IMG/VR virus record: IMGVR_UViG_3300017971_000026
Span: 1-64,000 of that record
Strand: one strand, 5' to 3'
Length of the DNA stretch: 64,000 nt
Source: a virus
A program made the position numbers and the translations under genes. Under the pieces are notes generated by a model. It saw only the letters and a program-made list of their open reading frames with translations. It did no database searches and had not been told where the DNA came from. Position 1 is the stretch's first letter. Each line of letters starts with the position of its first letter. This document shows, piece by piece, positions 14,931-22,490 of this stretch.

Positions 14931-14942
14931 TAGGGTTGGTGC
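14931..14942 (+). promoter_or_regulatory. class B promoter
   Basis: TAGGGT, six bases, ATG at 14943. Divergent from the chaperone promoter, 21 bases between the two boxes. Confidence 0.55.
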
Positions 14943-15320
14943 ATGACCACCACCGATCCCGATCCCGACCGCATCATGGACGGGTTTTTTCGACACAGCC
15001 GCTTACTCGCCATGAAGGGGCAGGAGTGCCAGGTCGACATGTTCGTCGGCGGTGAACGGCTCGACGGCCTGCAGTGCATGTCGCTGACCGAGGCGCGCGG
15101 CGTGGCGACCTCGGTCTGGAAAATCGTCGACGCGACCCAGCTGCCACGCGTCGAAGCGGGCGTCGACCTCGAACTGCGTACACGCTTCGCCGACCCGCGC
15201 GGCAACGTGCAGCCGTGCGTCTGGACGGGGCGAGTCGTCGGTCTCGGGCTCGCTGGGCGCTCGGACTTCGTCACGGTCACGATCGAGGGCGTACGTCGCG
15301 AGTGGGGCGAGTCCGAGTGA
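14943..15320 (+). CDS. tail-tube-like paralog, 125 aa
   Basis: It shares two landmarks with the tube protein at 17205-17648: near the N-terminus 'M-K-G-Q-E-C-x-V' (tube: L-K-G-Q-E-C-F-V), and near the C-terminus 'G-R-S-D-F-V-T-V-T-I-E-G-V' (tube: S-R-S-D-F-V-T-L-S-L-E-G-V). The order and spacing to the ends match. It is on the opposite strand and slightly shorter (125 versus 147). It could be a second tube-fold protein such as a tube initiator or terminator, or a minor tube subunit. Homology is by eye. Confidence 0.6.
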   Translation: MTTTDPDPDRIMDGFFRHSRLLAMKGQECQVDMFVGGERLDGLQCMSLTEARGVATSVWKIVDATQLPRVEAGVDLELRTRFADPRGNVQPCVWTGRVVGLGLAGRSDFVTVTIEGVRREWGESE

Positions 15321-15679
15321 GCGTCCGAGCCCGCCTCGCCGACCCGATCCGCGACAGCGGCGACATCGAAGCCGAGGCCGCGGTCCTCGTCGCCGACGGC
15401 AAGGTCTACGCCGGCGCAACGCCCGAGGACGCCTTCGAGCAATGGCTCGCGCTCACGAAGTGGCTGATCGAGAAGATGCAGCCGAGCGCGCTTTGGCAGG
15501 CGCTGATCATCGCGCAGCGCCACGCCGAGGTCGCGCGGGGTGACCACGGTCGAGCTCGCGCGGGCGCTCCGATCATGACGCCGACGACGGTGCTCGAGGT
15601 GGCGAAGGCGAAGCTCGGGGCGGACGTCTACGCGAAGCTCCGCGCCGCCTGTGTCGACTGGCTGCGCGGAGTAGACTGA
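15317..15679 (+). CDS. unknown protein, 120 aa
   Basis: GTG start overlapping the previous stop (GTGA). Helical, with 'F-E-Q-W-L-A-L-T-K-W-L-I-E-K' and a C-terminal 'L-R-A-A-C-V-D-W-L-R-G-V-D'. It follows the tube-like paralog and may act with it. No family recognised. Confidence 0.6.
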   Translation: MSVRARLADPIRDSGDIEAEAAVLVADGKVYAGATPEDAFEQWLALTKWLIEKMQPSALWQALIIAQRHAEVARGDHGRARAGAPIMTPTTVLEVAKAKLGADVYAKLRAACVDWLRGVD

Positions 15680-15684
15680 CCTCC
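15672..15684 (+). promoter_or_regulatory. class B promoter
   Basis: TAGACT, seven bases, ATG at 15685. The TAG or TGA of the box region also closes the upstream gene. Confidence 0.55.
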
Positions 15685-15942
15685 ATGACCATCTCGATCA
15701 CGCTCCCCGTCACCGCCGAGCAGGCCGCCGCGATCATCAAGGCCGGGCCCGGGACCGTCGTCCATCACCCGCACGCTCGCGGGCGCAGGGTCGGCGACTT
15801 GAAGGCCGCGCTCGGGCGCGCTGGGGTTCCGCACAGGCTCGTGCAGACGCTGGGCTACTCGACGACGGGCGACGCTCCGAAGGCGCCTGAGAAGCCAGCG
15901 AAGGCTCGCAGGGCGTCGAAGAAGGCGAAGCCCGAGGACTAG
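15685..15942 (+). CDS. small protein with basic tail, 85 aa
   Basis: Starts M-T-I-S-I-T-L-P-V-T-A-E-Q-A; an N-terminal alpha/beta part followed by a Lys/Ala/Pro-rich tail (K-A-P-E-K-P-A-K-A-R-R-A-S-K-K). The tail suggests nucleic-acid binding. Its 3' half is antisense to the read-through end of the 16360 gene. No family recognised. Confidence 0.55.
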   Translation: MTISITLPVTAEQAAAIIKAGPGTVVHHPHARGRRVGDLKAALGRAGVPHRLVQTLGYSTTGDAPKAPEKPAKARRASKKAKPED

Positions 15943-16360
15943 GGTCCGAAGAGCCTTCGACCCAAACTCGGCTGGCGCGCACGGCTTTTCCCTCGGACTC
16001 CGTCGGCTGGATCGACGCGACGAACGTCCGGTTGACCAGCATCTGCGCCTTCGGGCTCAGGCGTGCCCACCACTCGCGCGGGTCCGAGTTGCCGCCCGCG
16101 GACTCCTCGGCGTGCTCTGTGACCATGGCCCGGTTGATGTAGCCGTGGCGTGGTGTCGCGTCCTCGACGATGACGAGGCGGCGCGCGCAGTAGTGACCAT
16201 CCGCCCCCAAGTAGGCCATCCGCCAAACCCCTGGCTCTGCGGTCAGTTCGCGCCACATCTTGGCGTGCGGAGTCCAGTGCTCCATCCCGTCGAACTCGGC
16301 CTGCGTGACCTCGGTGATCGGGAGCTTCGTCTCGGGGTCGAATCGGCCTACGTGTCGCAC
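15737..16360 (-). CDS. protein ending in a duplicated chaperone module
   Basis: GTG start (M-R-H-V-G-R-F-D-P-E) at a class A leaderless position. Residues 1-85 are unique (contains M-E-H-W-T-P-H-A-K-M-W-R). Residues about 85-135 are nearly identical to the chaperone C-terminus (R-E-W-W-A-R-L-S-P-K-A-Q-M). The original stop has been lost, so the zero frame continues about 70 more residues antisense to the 15685 gene. The copy keeps a slippery GGGAAAA (15986-15992); after a -1 shift the product would stop at 15939-15941. The shifted or the long product may be the real one. Confidence 0.55.
   Translation of the reverse strand: MRHVGRFDPETKLPITEVTQAEFDGMEHWTPHAKMWRELTAEPGVWRMAYLGADGHYCARRLVIVEDATPRHGYINRAMVTEHAEESAGGNSDPREWWARLSPKAQMLVNRTFVASIQPTESEGKAVRASRVWVEGSSDPSPRASPSSTPCEPSLASQAPSERRPSSSSPASARACAEPQRARARPSSRRPCARERAGDGRRSRARP
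15952..16096. repeat. 145-bp direct repeat, copy 2
   Basis: Near-identical to 14099-14243. It lacks the chaperone stop codon and has GGGAAAA in place of GGGAAAG. Confidence 0.85.
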
Positions 16361-16395
16361 GCCCGACCTACCGACCGCGCCCGCGGTCGCTTCCC
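16361..16395 (-). promoter_or_regulatory. class A promoter
   Basis: GGGAAGCG (16388-16395), 15 bases, GGTAGG (16367-16372), six bases to GTG at 16360. Confidence 0.75.
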
Positions 16396-16431
16396 GGTGA
16401 ACGATCCGGCCGCGATCGTCACTACCCAAGC

Positions 16432-16650
16432 ATGGACCACGAGATCGAGATCGCCGCCATCCTGCACGCCACTTGCCGCCCCACCGAGCCCCTGCCGCCC
16501 CGTCTTCTCGCCGCCGGCTACAAGCGCTGGACCGACCCGAGCGGGCGCGTCCGAGTGCTGACGTCCTGCCCGTCTCTCGGTGGACCCTGGCGACACAGCC
16601 CGGTCAGCCGAGCTTCTTCGGGCCCCGCGTGCCGGGCTCGCGGACGTTGA
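16432..16650 (+). CDS. small protein, 72 aa
   Basis: Starts M-D-H-E-I-E-I-A-A-I-L-H-A-T. The first 45 residues look protein-like (Y-K-R-W-T-D-P-S-G-R-V-R-V-L-T); the last 16 codons are antisense to the convergent gene ending at 16604 and may be a degraded end. No clear box of either class precedes it. Moderate support only. Confidence 0.45.
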   Translation: MDHEIEIAAILHATCRPTEPLPPRLLAAGYKRWTDPSGRVRVLTSCPSLGGPWRHSPVSRASSGPACRARGR

Positions 16651-16840
16651 CGGCCGTGCTCGGGTAGCCGGTCGGCATCGTCCCCTGCGGATCGGGAAAG
16701 TCGCGCTGGTCGCCCTCGGTCAGGTTCACGGGCACCCACGCATCGACCTTGTTGATCGTCCAGTCGGGCCCGTCGACGATCTGCACGACGTGGTTCTGCG
16801 GGGGCGGGAACGGGTAGCGGTTGCGCTTCTGGTCCGTCAT
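16604..16840 (-). CDS. unknown protein, 78 aa
   Basis: Starts M-T-D-Q-K-R-N-R-Y-P-F-P-P-P; contains 'W-T-I-N-K-V-D-A-W-V-P-V-N-L-T'. ATG six bases after TATCAT (class B). Pro/Trp-rich small protein located two genes from the tube; could be a minor virion component. No family recognised. Confidence 0.55.
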   Translation of the reverse strand: MTDQKRNRYPFPPPQNHVVQIVDGPDWTINKVDAWVPVNLTEGDQRDFPDPQGTMPTGYPSTAVNVREPGTRGPKKLG

Positions 16841-16852
16841 GAGGGGATGATA
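16841..16852 (-). promoter_or_regulatory. class B promoter
   Basis: TATCAT, six bases, ATG at 16840. Divergent from the class A promoter starting at 16857. Confidence 0.55.
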
Positions 16853-16856
16853 GCGC

Positions 16857-16891
16857 GGGAAGCGATCGCGGGTTCTGGTGGTAGACCGCGC
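16857..16891 (+). promoter_or_regulatory. class A promoter
   Basis: GGGAAGCG (16857-16864), 15 bases, GGTAGA (16880-16885), six bases to ATG at 16892. Confidence 0.8.
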
Positions 16892-17161
16892 ATGAAGATC
16901 GAGACCACGGGACGAGGCTTCCAGATCATCACATTCGAGGATCGGTACGGTCAGCCGTGCTCGCTGCAGGAGTCGTCGCTCGCCGACGGCGCGCACGTTT
17001 GGCTGGGAGTCAGCAAGCGCACCGACTTGAACACCGGCGCCGAGTTGGCCGACAGCAAGAACTTCCGCATGCACCTCTCGCGCGATCATGTCCGTGAACT
17101 GCTGCCGCATCTCATCGCCTTCGCCGAGACCGGGGGCATCGCGATCACAGAAGGGGCGTGA
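16892..17161 (+). CDS. conserved phage protein of the M-K-I-E-T-T-G-R-G-F type
   Basis: 89 aa. The start 'M-K-I-E-T-T-G-R-G-F', then 'F-E-D-R-Y-G-Q-P-C-S-L-Q-E-S-S', 'V-W-L-G-V' and a C-terminal 'M-H-L-S-R-D-H-V-R-E-L-L-P-H-L' match a small protein recurring in many tailed-phage early regions. Its function is unknown in all cases I recall. Monocistronic, class A, ended by a bidirectional hairpin. Confidence 0.7.
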   Translation: MKIETTGRGFQIITFEDRYGQPCSLQESSLADGAHVWLGVSKRTDLNTGAELADSKNFRMHLSRDHVRELLPHLIAFAETGGIAITEGA

Positions 17162-17183
17162 CCGTACCCAACGGCCACGCCCC
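17153..17183. terminator. bidirectional hairpin between convergent genes
   Basis: Stem GGGGCGTG / CACGCCCC (17153-17160, 17176-17183) continued after one mismatch by CCGT / ACGG with a 5-base loop. It includes the stop codon of the plus gene. No U tract, so it would act as a non-canonical terminator. Confidence 0.55.
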
Positions 17184-17204
17184 TCGGGGTCGATGCTCCC
17201 GCTC

Positions 17205-17648
17205 CTACAGGTCGACGTCCTTGACGTCGCTCACGACGCCCTCGAGACTCAACGTCACGAAGTCGCTTCGCGAGCTGATCGCGTTCTCCAGCGGGCCGAA
17301 GAAAATGTCTTGCAGCTGGATCTGTCGCGTCTGTCCGGTGGGCAGCGCCGCCGCGAAGGACAGGTCGAACTGGGCAGCTGAGCCCGCCCGACGCTTCGAC
17401 CGGTCGATGATCTGCTGGCGCAGGATGTAGGGCTGTACGTCCTCGATCTGTAGCGTCGCCGAGAAGGTCGTGTTCCGGTAGATGTCGTCGTTTCGCGTCG
17501 CGACCTCCCCGAGCAGGTCCTCAGACAGCTGCTCGACGTTGTCGGTCACGGTCAGGTCGACGACGGCGTTGAACGCCGCGCTGATCGTGTTGTTCACCAG
17601 GAAGCTGACGAAGCACTCCTGGCCCTTGAGACGTGGGTTTCCAGCCAT
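17205..17648 (-). CDS. tail tube protein
   Basis: 147 aa, the usual size for myovirus tubes, directly downstream of the sheath gene. Features: N-terminal 'L-K-G-Q-E-C-F-V-S-F', a central 'L-S-E-D-L-L-G-E' and 'F-S-A-T-L-Q-I-E', and C-terminal 'S-D-F-V-T-L-S-L-E-G-V'. It would polymerise into the inner tube. It starts 24 bases after the sheath stop with GAGGAG as ribosome binding site, so it is probably translated from the sheath mRNA. Confidence 0.8.
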   Translation of the reverse strand: MAGNPRLKGQECFVSFLVNNTISAAFNAVVDLTVTDNVEQLSEDLLGEVATRNDDIYRNTTFSATLQIEDVQPYILRQQIIDRSKRRAGSAAQFDLSFAAALPTGQTRQIQLQDIFFGPLENAISSRSDFVTLSLEGVVSDVKDVDL

Positions 17649-17672
17649 GGCGGTCTACTCCTCGAAGGCGGC

Positions 17673-20231
17673 TCAGGCCGCGGCGGCGGTCACCTGCGCG
17701 GAGGTGACGACGGTCTGGCCGACGGTGACGTCGAAGACGATCGCGTCGGCGGTGGCGAGCATGCGCACGGCAACCCGGGCGCGCAGAATGTTGGGGACGT
17801 CGGGGTCGCTCGTGTCCGTGACGTCGAAGGACTCGATCCGCTGGGCTTGCGGCTGGTCCAGCGACTGCAGGCCGGTCAAGAAGTTGATGATCTGGCCGAA
17901 GAAGTTGCGGCGCAGGTCCTGGGTGATCAGCTTCTTGCCGTAGGGGACCGCGAGGATGAACAGGCTGTCGTTGATGAAGTCCGCGAACCATCGACGGTTG
18001 GCGGGCGTCTGCGAGGCCTGGGTGAGCGAGTCGACCGAGGTGACGTCGTCGACGAAGGCGGCGCCGGCGGTCCGGTCGAGGATCGGCGCGGTGATCCCCT
18101 CGCGCTTGAACCGGATGTAGTCGTTCACGTCGAGCTTGGTGCTGCCCTCGCTGAGCGGGTCGTAGGCGGGCTCGAGGCCGGCGACGTTGAGGCGACCGAC
18201 GTTGGTCGAGCGCAGGTCCTGTCCGGAGCTCTGCTCGGGCGGGATGATCGAGCGGATCGCCGCGAGCCAGCTGTCGGCGCCGACGGGCACGACGCCGTCG
18301 TCCGTGAAGCCGACGCCACCGCTGGCGCCCTGCTCGGCGATCTCCTGGATCCGCGCCTGGAAGCCGGGGAAGGCGAACTGCTTGCGCTCCTCGCGGAGCG
18401 CCGCGTTCTCGGCGACGGCGTCGTCCACCGAGACTCCGAGCCGCGGCCGGACGATCGTCTTGCGGCCGGACAGGCCAGCGGCCGTGGCCTCGCGGGCGTT
18501 GATCTGCAGCTCGTTGTTGATCGCCGGCGACGTCCGGGCCGAGCAGATCGCGTTCGCTTCGCGGGCCGGCGGGGCGTCGACGTTGGTCTCCCGGATCGCC
18601 GCGATGTAGCGCGAGTCCAACTGCGCGGACGTGAGGCGCGTGATCGACAGCGGGTTGGTCACCGCAAAGCCGCCGGGCAGGTCCGATAGGATCACGGTGA
18701 CGTCGTTGGGGCCCGAGGCGAGCGCGGCGTCCGTGTCGTCGAACGGTCGGACCTTGGCCTCGAAGGGGCCGCCGCCCGTGCCGGTCTGGACGTCGGACAT
18801 CGTGATCCAGACCGTCGCCGTCGAGGTCGCGTCCTGGACCCGGGTGCCCGCTGGGATCGTCAAGTCTGGCCCGTTGGCCGCGTCGACCGTGGTCGTCGTG
18901 TCGAATCCGAGGGCTGCGAGCAGCGCGCCCGAGTCGCCCTTGATCGCGCCGGTGCCGGGCGTGAGCTCGTTGCAGGCGCGCAGGGTGCCGTCGCTGTTGA
19001 CGGTCGAGCCGAGGTTGGCAGCGGCGTCGAGGATCGCGGCCGCCTCCTGGGCGGAGAAGCTCGACGCGTCGCCGACGTTCCCGGTACCGAAGACCTCGAG
19101 CGCGACGCCGGGGACCGTGTTGGCCACGGTGACCTCGGCTCCGCCGGCGAGCATCGTCAGCCCGGTCAGGATCTGGTTGTCCGCGCCGGTGACCGTGATC
19201 GCATCGATGCCCGATGCGGCGAAGATGAAACCCGGGACGCCGAGTTGCGAGAGTTGGGGCGGATCCGTGACCGCGTCGCTCAGGAGCTTGTCGCGCTTGA
19301 GCGTGACCGACCCGATCACGCCCGAGAAACTCGCGGTGTCGAAGTCGGTGGCGACGCCGTCGACGATCCGCGAGACGCGGGCCTGAGTGGCGATCCCGCT
19401 GTCGCCGGTGACGGTCAAGGTCCAGACGTCCTGGACCACCGCGGTGGGCAGACCGAGGTCCGAGAGCGCGGTCCCGCCGACGATCTTGATCCGGGCCTCG
19501 GACCCGGCGCGGACGGACCGGAGCTCGAGCTGCCCGCCGTTGTCGAACGCGATCGTCGCCGCGACCTTGGCGTTGATCCTGGCGATGACGTCGGCGAGCG
19601 TGATGTCCGTCGACGCGAACGTGATCGTCTGGGCGTCCGCGTCGCTCGCGTCGTCCCAGGCCACGATCAGCGTCTTGTTGGTCAGGGTGCCGAGCGGTAG
19701 CGGGTAGACGACGCCGGACGCGAGGATCGAGGCCTTCGTGGCGTTCAGCGTCGCCGTCGCCGTCGTGGCGCCGTTGTTCAGGTCGAACACGGCCTGGTCC
19801 CCGTTGGCCGCGGAGAACGGGCCCGAGCCGCCGTTTAGGCAGGCCAGCCGCGTGAGCTCGACGACGCCAGCGGAGCTGTCCACGCGGTGGATCAGCAGCC
19901 GGTTGAAGACCTTGTTGGCCGTCCAGACGAAGACGTTGCCGTTCCACGCCTCGCTGCCGCCGGACTGCTGGGCGACCGGGCCCACGTGGGGGCCGACGCC
20001 GGTGATCGGCCAGCCCAAGCCGCCGAAGGTCTGCTCGCGCGAGGTCGGGTTCGTGACCTCGGTCGTGACGCCGATCGGCCCCTTCTCGGTCTCCCCGACG
20101 ATCAGGATCGTCCCCGTGCCGGCCCCGAACAGGAGCTGCGGCGGAGCACGGTCGATGATGTTGGTGCTGGCGACGTTGAGAAACGTCGCGTTGCCGGGGT
20201 CATCGAGAAAGACGCGGCGGAAGGCGACCAT
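17673..20231 (-). CDS. tail sheath protein
   Basis: 852 aa, larger than the minimal sheath (about 350-500) and so carrying insertions in the middle, as in large sheaths. The N-terminus contains 'E-T-E-K-G-P-I-G-V-T-T-E-V-T-N' and the C-terminal 300 residues the conserved sheath end: 'Y-I-R-F-K-R-E-G', 'N-R-R-W-F-A-D-F-I-N-D', 'V-A-V-R-M-L-A-T-A-D'. Tandem Thr/Val/Asp-rich beta domains in residues 150-520 probably decorate the tail surface. Followed by the tube gene. ATG six bases after TACCCT (class B). Confidence 0.85.
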   Translation of the reverse strand: MVAFRRVFLDDPGNATFLNVASTNIIDRAPPQLLFGAGTGTILIVGETEKGPIGVTTEVTNPTSREQTFGGLGWPITGVGPHVGPVAQQSGGSEAWNGNVFVWTANKVFNRLLIHRVDSSAGVVELTRLACLNGGSGPFSAANGDQAVFDLNNGATTATATLNATKASILASGVVYPLPLGTLTNKTLIVAWDDASDADAQTITFASTDITLADVIARINAKVAATIAFDNGGQLELRSVRAGSEARIKIVGGTALSDLGLPTAVVQDVWTLTVTGDSGIATQARVSRIVDGVATDFDTASFSGVIGSVTLKRDKLLSDAVTDPPQLSQLGVPGFIFAASGIDAITVTGADNQILTGLTMLAGGAEVTVANTVPGVALEVFGTGNVGDASSFSAQEAAAILDAAANLGSTVNSDGTLRACNELTPGTGAIKGDSGALLAALGFDTTTTVDAANGPDLTIPAGTRVQDATSTATVWITMSDVQTGTGGGPFEAKVRPFDDTDAALASGPNDVTVILSDLPGGFAVTNPLSITRLTSAQLDSRYIAAIRETNVDAPPAREANAICSARTSPAINNELQINAREATAAGLSGRKTIVRPRLGVSVDDAVAENAALREERKQFAFPGFQARIQEIAEQGASGGVGFTDDGVVPVGADSWLAAIRSIIPPEQSSGQDLRSTNVGRLNVAGLEPAYDPLSEGSTKLDVNDYIRFKREGITAPILDRTAGAAFVDDVTSVDSLTQASQTPANRRWFADFINDSLFILAVPYGKKLITQDLRRNFFGQIINFLTGLQSLDQPQAQRIESFDVTDTSDPDVPNILRARVAVRMLATADAIVFDVTVGQTVVTSAQVTAAAA

Positions 20232-20243
20232 GCCGCGAGGGTA
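20232..20243 (-). promoter_or_regulatory. class B promoter
   Basis: Extended -10 TGA-TACCCT, six bases, ATG at 20231. GTGACG lies 17 bases upstream of the box and may be a -35. Confidence 0.7.
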
Positions 20244-20262
20244 TCAGCCTCTCGGGCTGGCG

Positions 20263-20568
20263 TCACAGGGGCGACCTGAGCAGACCCAGGGCAGCTGCGC
20301 GCTCCAGCCCGAGGCGCTCACCGATCGTGCCCTCGATCATCGCGTGGCCGAGATCCTCGCACGCGTCGGAGACGGCATCCGCAAGTGCCACCGATCCATC
20401 GTGGGCGGTAAGCCACGGGCTTACGCTAGCGACGCCGCGGCGCCATCCGCAAGACGCTACGACAGTGACGACGCCGTAGATGGACGAGGCCGGTGTGCAC
20501 GTGACGGTCGCCGGCAACTCGCCGAGCACGCTCCGGGCTACCCGGCTAACGATCTGCTGGTCGTTCAC
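20263..20568 (-). CDS. unknown protein, 101 aa
   Basis: GTG start (M-N-D-Q-Q-I-V-S-R-V-A) at a class A leaderless position. Alpha/beta composition with two Cys (V-T-C-T-P, V-A-S-C-G-W-R-R) and a helical C-terminus. A single class A gene between the neck and sheath genes on the same strand. No family recognised. Confidence 0.6.
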   Translation of the reverse strand: MNDQQIVSRVARSVLGELPATVTCTPASSIYGVVTVVASCGWRRGVASVSPWLTAHDGSVALADAVSDACEDLGHAMIEGTIGERLGLERAAALGLLRSPL

Positions 20569-20603
20569 GCCCGGTCTACCGCGCGCCCCCGCGTCAGCTT
20601 CCC
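20569..20603 (-). promoter_or_regulatory. class A promoter
   Basis: GGGAAGCT (20596-20603), 15 bases, GGTAGA (20575-20580), six bases to GTG at 20568. It lies across the stop of the upstream gene. Confidence 0.75.
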
Positions 20604-21454
20604 GCGACCGTAGCCTCGACGTCGAACTGGAAGCCGTCGACCACGCCGGGGATCGTCACGAGCTCGACCACGGGCGCCTCGGCGAGGATGCTGACCTCGA
20701 GCACCCACTCGTTCACGCGCGCGCCCTCAGCGTTGTCCGGCCGCGTCGTGTCCTGCAGCTGGTAGCGGATCGACCGCGAGAAGTACTCCGGCACGACCAC
20801 GTGCCGGGCGCCGATGTCCTGCCGCGGCTCGCCCGCGAGCGCGTTGATGATCCGCGAGGCGAACCCCCTGCGCTGGTCCTTGTGCGCGAACCACACGACG
20901 ACCGCGAGCGGGATCTCCTGGACGCCCATGTAGCGCAGCACCGTCCCCTCCATGAACCGGTCCTGGGTCTCCTCGAGCAGCCGAGGCGTGAAGCCAGCGA
21001 CGTCGAAAGGCGCGGGATCGGGTCCGGTGATCAGCGCCGTCTGAGCCGGCATCGACTCCTTCTGCTGGCCGTCGGGCCAGTCGAGGTGGATCTTCGTCAA
21101 GCGGTGCGGCTCGCGGCTCGTGCTGATCGTCTTCCCGAGCTCGGCGAGGATCTGTAGGTCGAAGCTGCGCCACCGCATCGCGTCGAGGATCCGGTAGAGG
21201 CCGAGCATGGCCGCGTCCTTCGGGGCCATGGTGACGACCGCGGCGCCGTCGGGCGGGAACGACTTGGTCTGCTGAGCGGGGAGGATCTCGCCGTAGCCCG
21301 AGATCCCGACGAGTGACCGGGTCCCGTCGGGGTTCGCGATGATCTCGACCGTGTACGCCTCTTCGGGCGGGACCCCTGCCGGGCGCGGTGGGACGCCGAT
21401 CGTCGGGACGTCTGGGCGGATCGAGTCGGGGTCGAAGGTGCGCTTGATCTGCAC
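20594..21454 (-). CDS. putative neck or tail-terminator protein
   Basis: 286 aa. I chose GTG 21452-21454 (M-Q-I-K-R-T-F-D-P-D), six bases after TACGCT (class B); upstream in-frame codons are inside the promoter. Alpha/beta sequence with 'L-L-E-E-T-Q-D-R-F-M-E-G-T-V-L-R-Y' and a C-terminal beta part ending 'F-Q-F-D-V-E-A-T-V-A-G-S'. Position directly before the sheath suggests a tail completion or terminator role. No family recognised with certainty. Confidence 0.6.
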   Translation of the reverse strand: MQIKRTFDPDSIRPDVPTIGVPPRPAGVPPEEAYTVEIIANPDGTRSLVGISGYGEILPAQQTKSFPPDGAAVVTMAPKDAAMLGLYRILDAMRWRSFDLQILAELGKTISTSREPHRLTKIHLDWPDGQQKESMPAQTALITGPDPAPFDVAGFTPRLLEETQDRFMEGTVLRYMGVQEIPLAVVVWFAHKDQRRGFASRIINALAGEPRQDIGARHVVVPEYFSRSIRYQLQDTTRPDNAEGARVNEWVLEVSILAEAPVVELVTIPGVVDGFQFDVEATVAGS

Positions 21455-21466
21455 CCGGGAAGCGTA
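21455..21466 (-). promoter_or_regulatory. class B promoter overlapping a class A -35
   Basis: TACGCT, six bases, GTG at 21454. The box shares AAGCG with the -35 of the divergent class A promoter. Confidence 0.65.
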
Positions 21467-21491
21467 CACGGGCGGCGGCGGTAGAGTTGGG
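21457..21491 (+). promoter_or_regulatory. class A promoter with a 5' leader
   Basis: GGGAAGCG (21457-21464), 15 bases, GGTAGA (21480-21485). Unlike the other class A promoters no start codon follows; the predicted RNA begins near 21492 and has about 100 bases before the gene at 21595. Confidence 0.75.
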
Positions 21492-21594
21492 CGACACCAA
21501 GCAACACAGACCCGGAGGTGAGCCATGCGACCGTAGACATGAACCCGGAGCCCCGCACGCAGCCGTAAGGCCGAGCGCCGGGGCTTTCGGGGTG
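21492..21594 (+). promoter_or_regulatory. leader with two tiny ORFs and a hairpin
   Basis: GGAGG (21514-21518) precedes ATG-CGA-CCG-TAG (21525-21536); three bases on, a second ORF of nine codons (M-N-P-E-P-R-T-Q-P) runs 21539-21568. A hairpin AGCCCCG / CGGGGCT (21549-21555, 21579-21585) with an inner GCC-GTAA-GGC lies over the second ORF and ends ten bases before the gene start. Ribosomes on the second ORF would open the hairpin, so translation-dependent control of the downstream gene is likely. Confidence 0.5.
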
Positions 21595-22044
21595 ATGGAC
21601 CCCGAGACCAAGCGACTCCTCGAAGAAGCTCTACGGACGATGGTGGCGCCTCGTCCGGTGGCGCCCGTTGTCCGCGAGTTCACCGCGTTCGAGCGCGCCG
21701 TCGAAGAGGCCGGCCGGAAGTTCTACGAGCAAGCCAAGGACGGCCGGGGCTACCAGTTCGTGCGCGACGACGGCTCGAAGATCGGTCCGCCGTTCATCGT
21801 GTCGAAGCCCACCCCGCCGATCTGCGAGCGCAGCGGAAACCCGAGCGGGACGGACACCTGGAGCCTCGGCCACCCGTGCCCGTGCAAGCCATGCACGACC
21901 TACTGCGCGCTGCTCGACGACGGCGTGCCGTTCATCGTCAACGCGAGCGCGCTCCCGGGCACCTACCGCGAGCCGCTGACCTACGTCGGCCCCGTGCGCT
22001 CGGGCAGCCTGCGCGAGTTCGAGGACGAGGAGTCAGGACGATGA
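21595..22044 (+). CDS. putative metal-binding protein, 149 aa
   Basis: Starts M-D-P-E-T-K-R-L-L-E-E-A-L. After a helical N-terminus there is a Cys cluster 'C-P-C-K-P-C-T-T-Y-C' at about residues 98-107, preceded by 'P-I-C-E-R-S-G-N-P', suggesting a zinc or Fe-S site. No family recognised. First gene of the class A islet 21595-22591, with a regulated leader. Confidence 0.6.
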   Translation: MDPETKRLLEEALRTMVAPRPVAPVVREFTAFERAVEEAGRKFYEQAKDGRGYQFVRDDGSKIGPPFIVSKPTPPICERSGNPSGTDTWSLGHPCPCKPCTTYCALLDDGVPFIVNASALPGTYREPLTYVGPVRSGSLREFEDEESGR

Positions 22045-22490
22045 GGCTCAAGGGCAAGTCCAAAGTGACGATCCTGCGCCCGGATGGCGTCGCCTGGACG
22101 CTGCCGGTCGAGGAGCTATCCATCTTCGAGTTGCCCGACTCGCGCGATCCCAACGGCCCTAGGCGCTTCGACAACATCTACGAGGGGGAATCCTTCTCGA
22201 TGACGGTGCAACTCGAACCGACCGCGATGGACGTCCTGCGCGAGTTCATCGCGAAACAACAGCAGCGGCTAGACCCAAGGCCTGGGCTCGTGGTCTCGGT
22301 CCCTCGGTTCAGCCACTACGACGTAGCTCTCGCGCTGCGTATGCGGCAGCACGTGCCGGTCGGTGGCGACGTCGTGGACATGTACTCCGGGCCCGGTTCG
22401 TTGATGTGGGTCGAGTCGCCCGAGGACGATGGCGACGGGCTCATCCGCTACACGCTGCGGCGTGGCCAGGACCTCGTGAGGTCGGCGTGA
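22041..22490 (+). CDS. unknown protein, 149 aa
   Basis: ATG overlaps the previous stop (ATGA). Starts M-R-L-K-G-K-S-K-V-T-I-L; mixed alpha/beta with 'V-D-M-Y-S-G-P-G-S-L-M-W-V'. No family recognised. Coupled to both neighbours. Confidence 0.6.
   Translation: MRLKGKSKVTILRPDGVAWTLPVEELSIFELPDSRDPNGPRRFDNIYEGESFSMTVQLEPTAMDVLREFIAKQQQRLDPRPGLVVSVPRFSHYDVALALRMRQHVPVGGDVVDMYSGPGSLMWVESPEDDGDGLIRYTLRRGQDLVRSA

Noticed and set aside
17521-19947. 808-codon minus-strand frame inside the sheath gene
   Set aside because: Same strand, other frame of the sheath; Arg/Gly/Pro-rich shadow composition.
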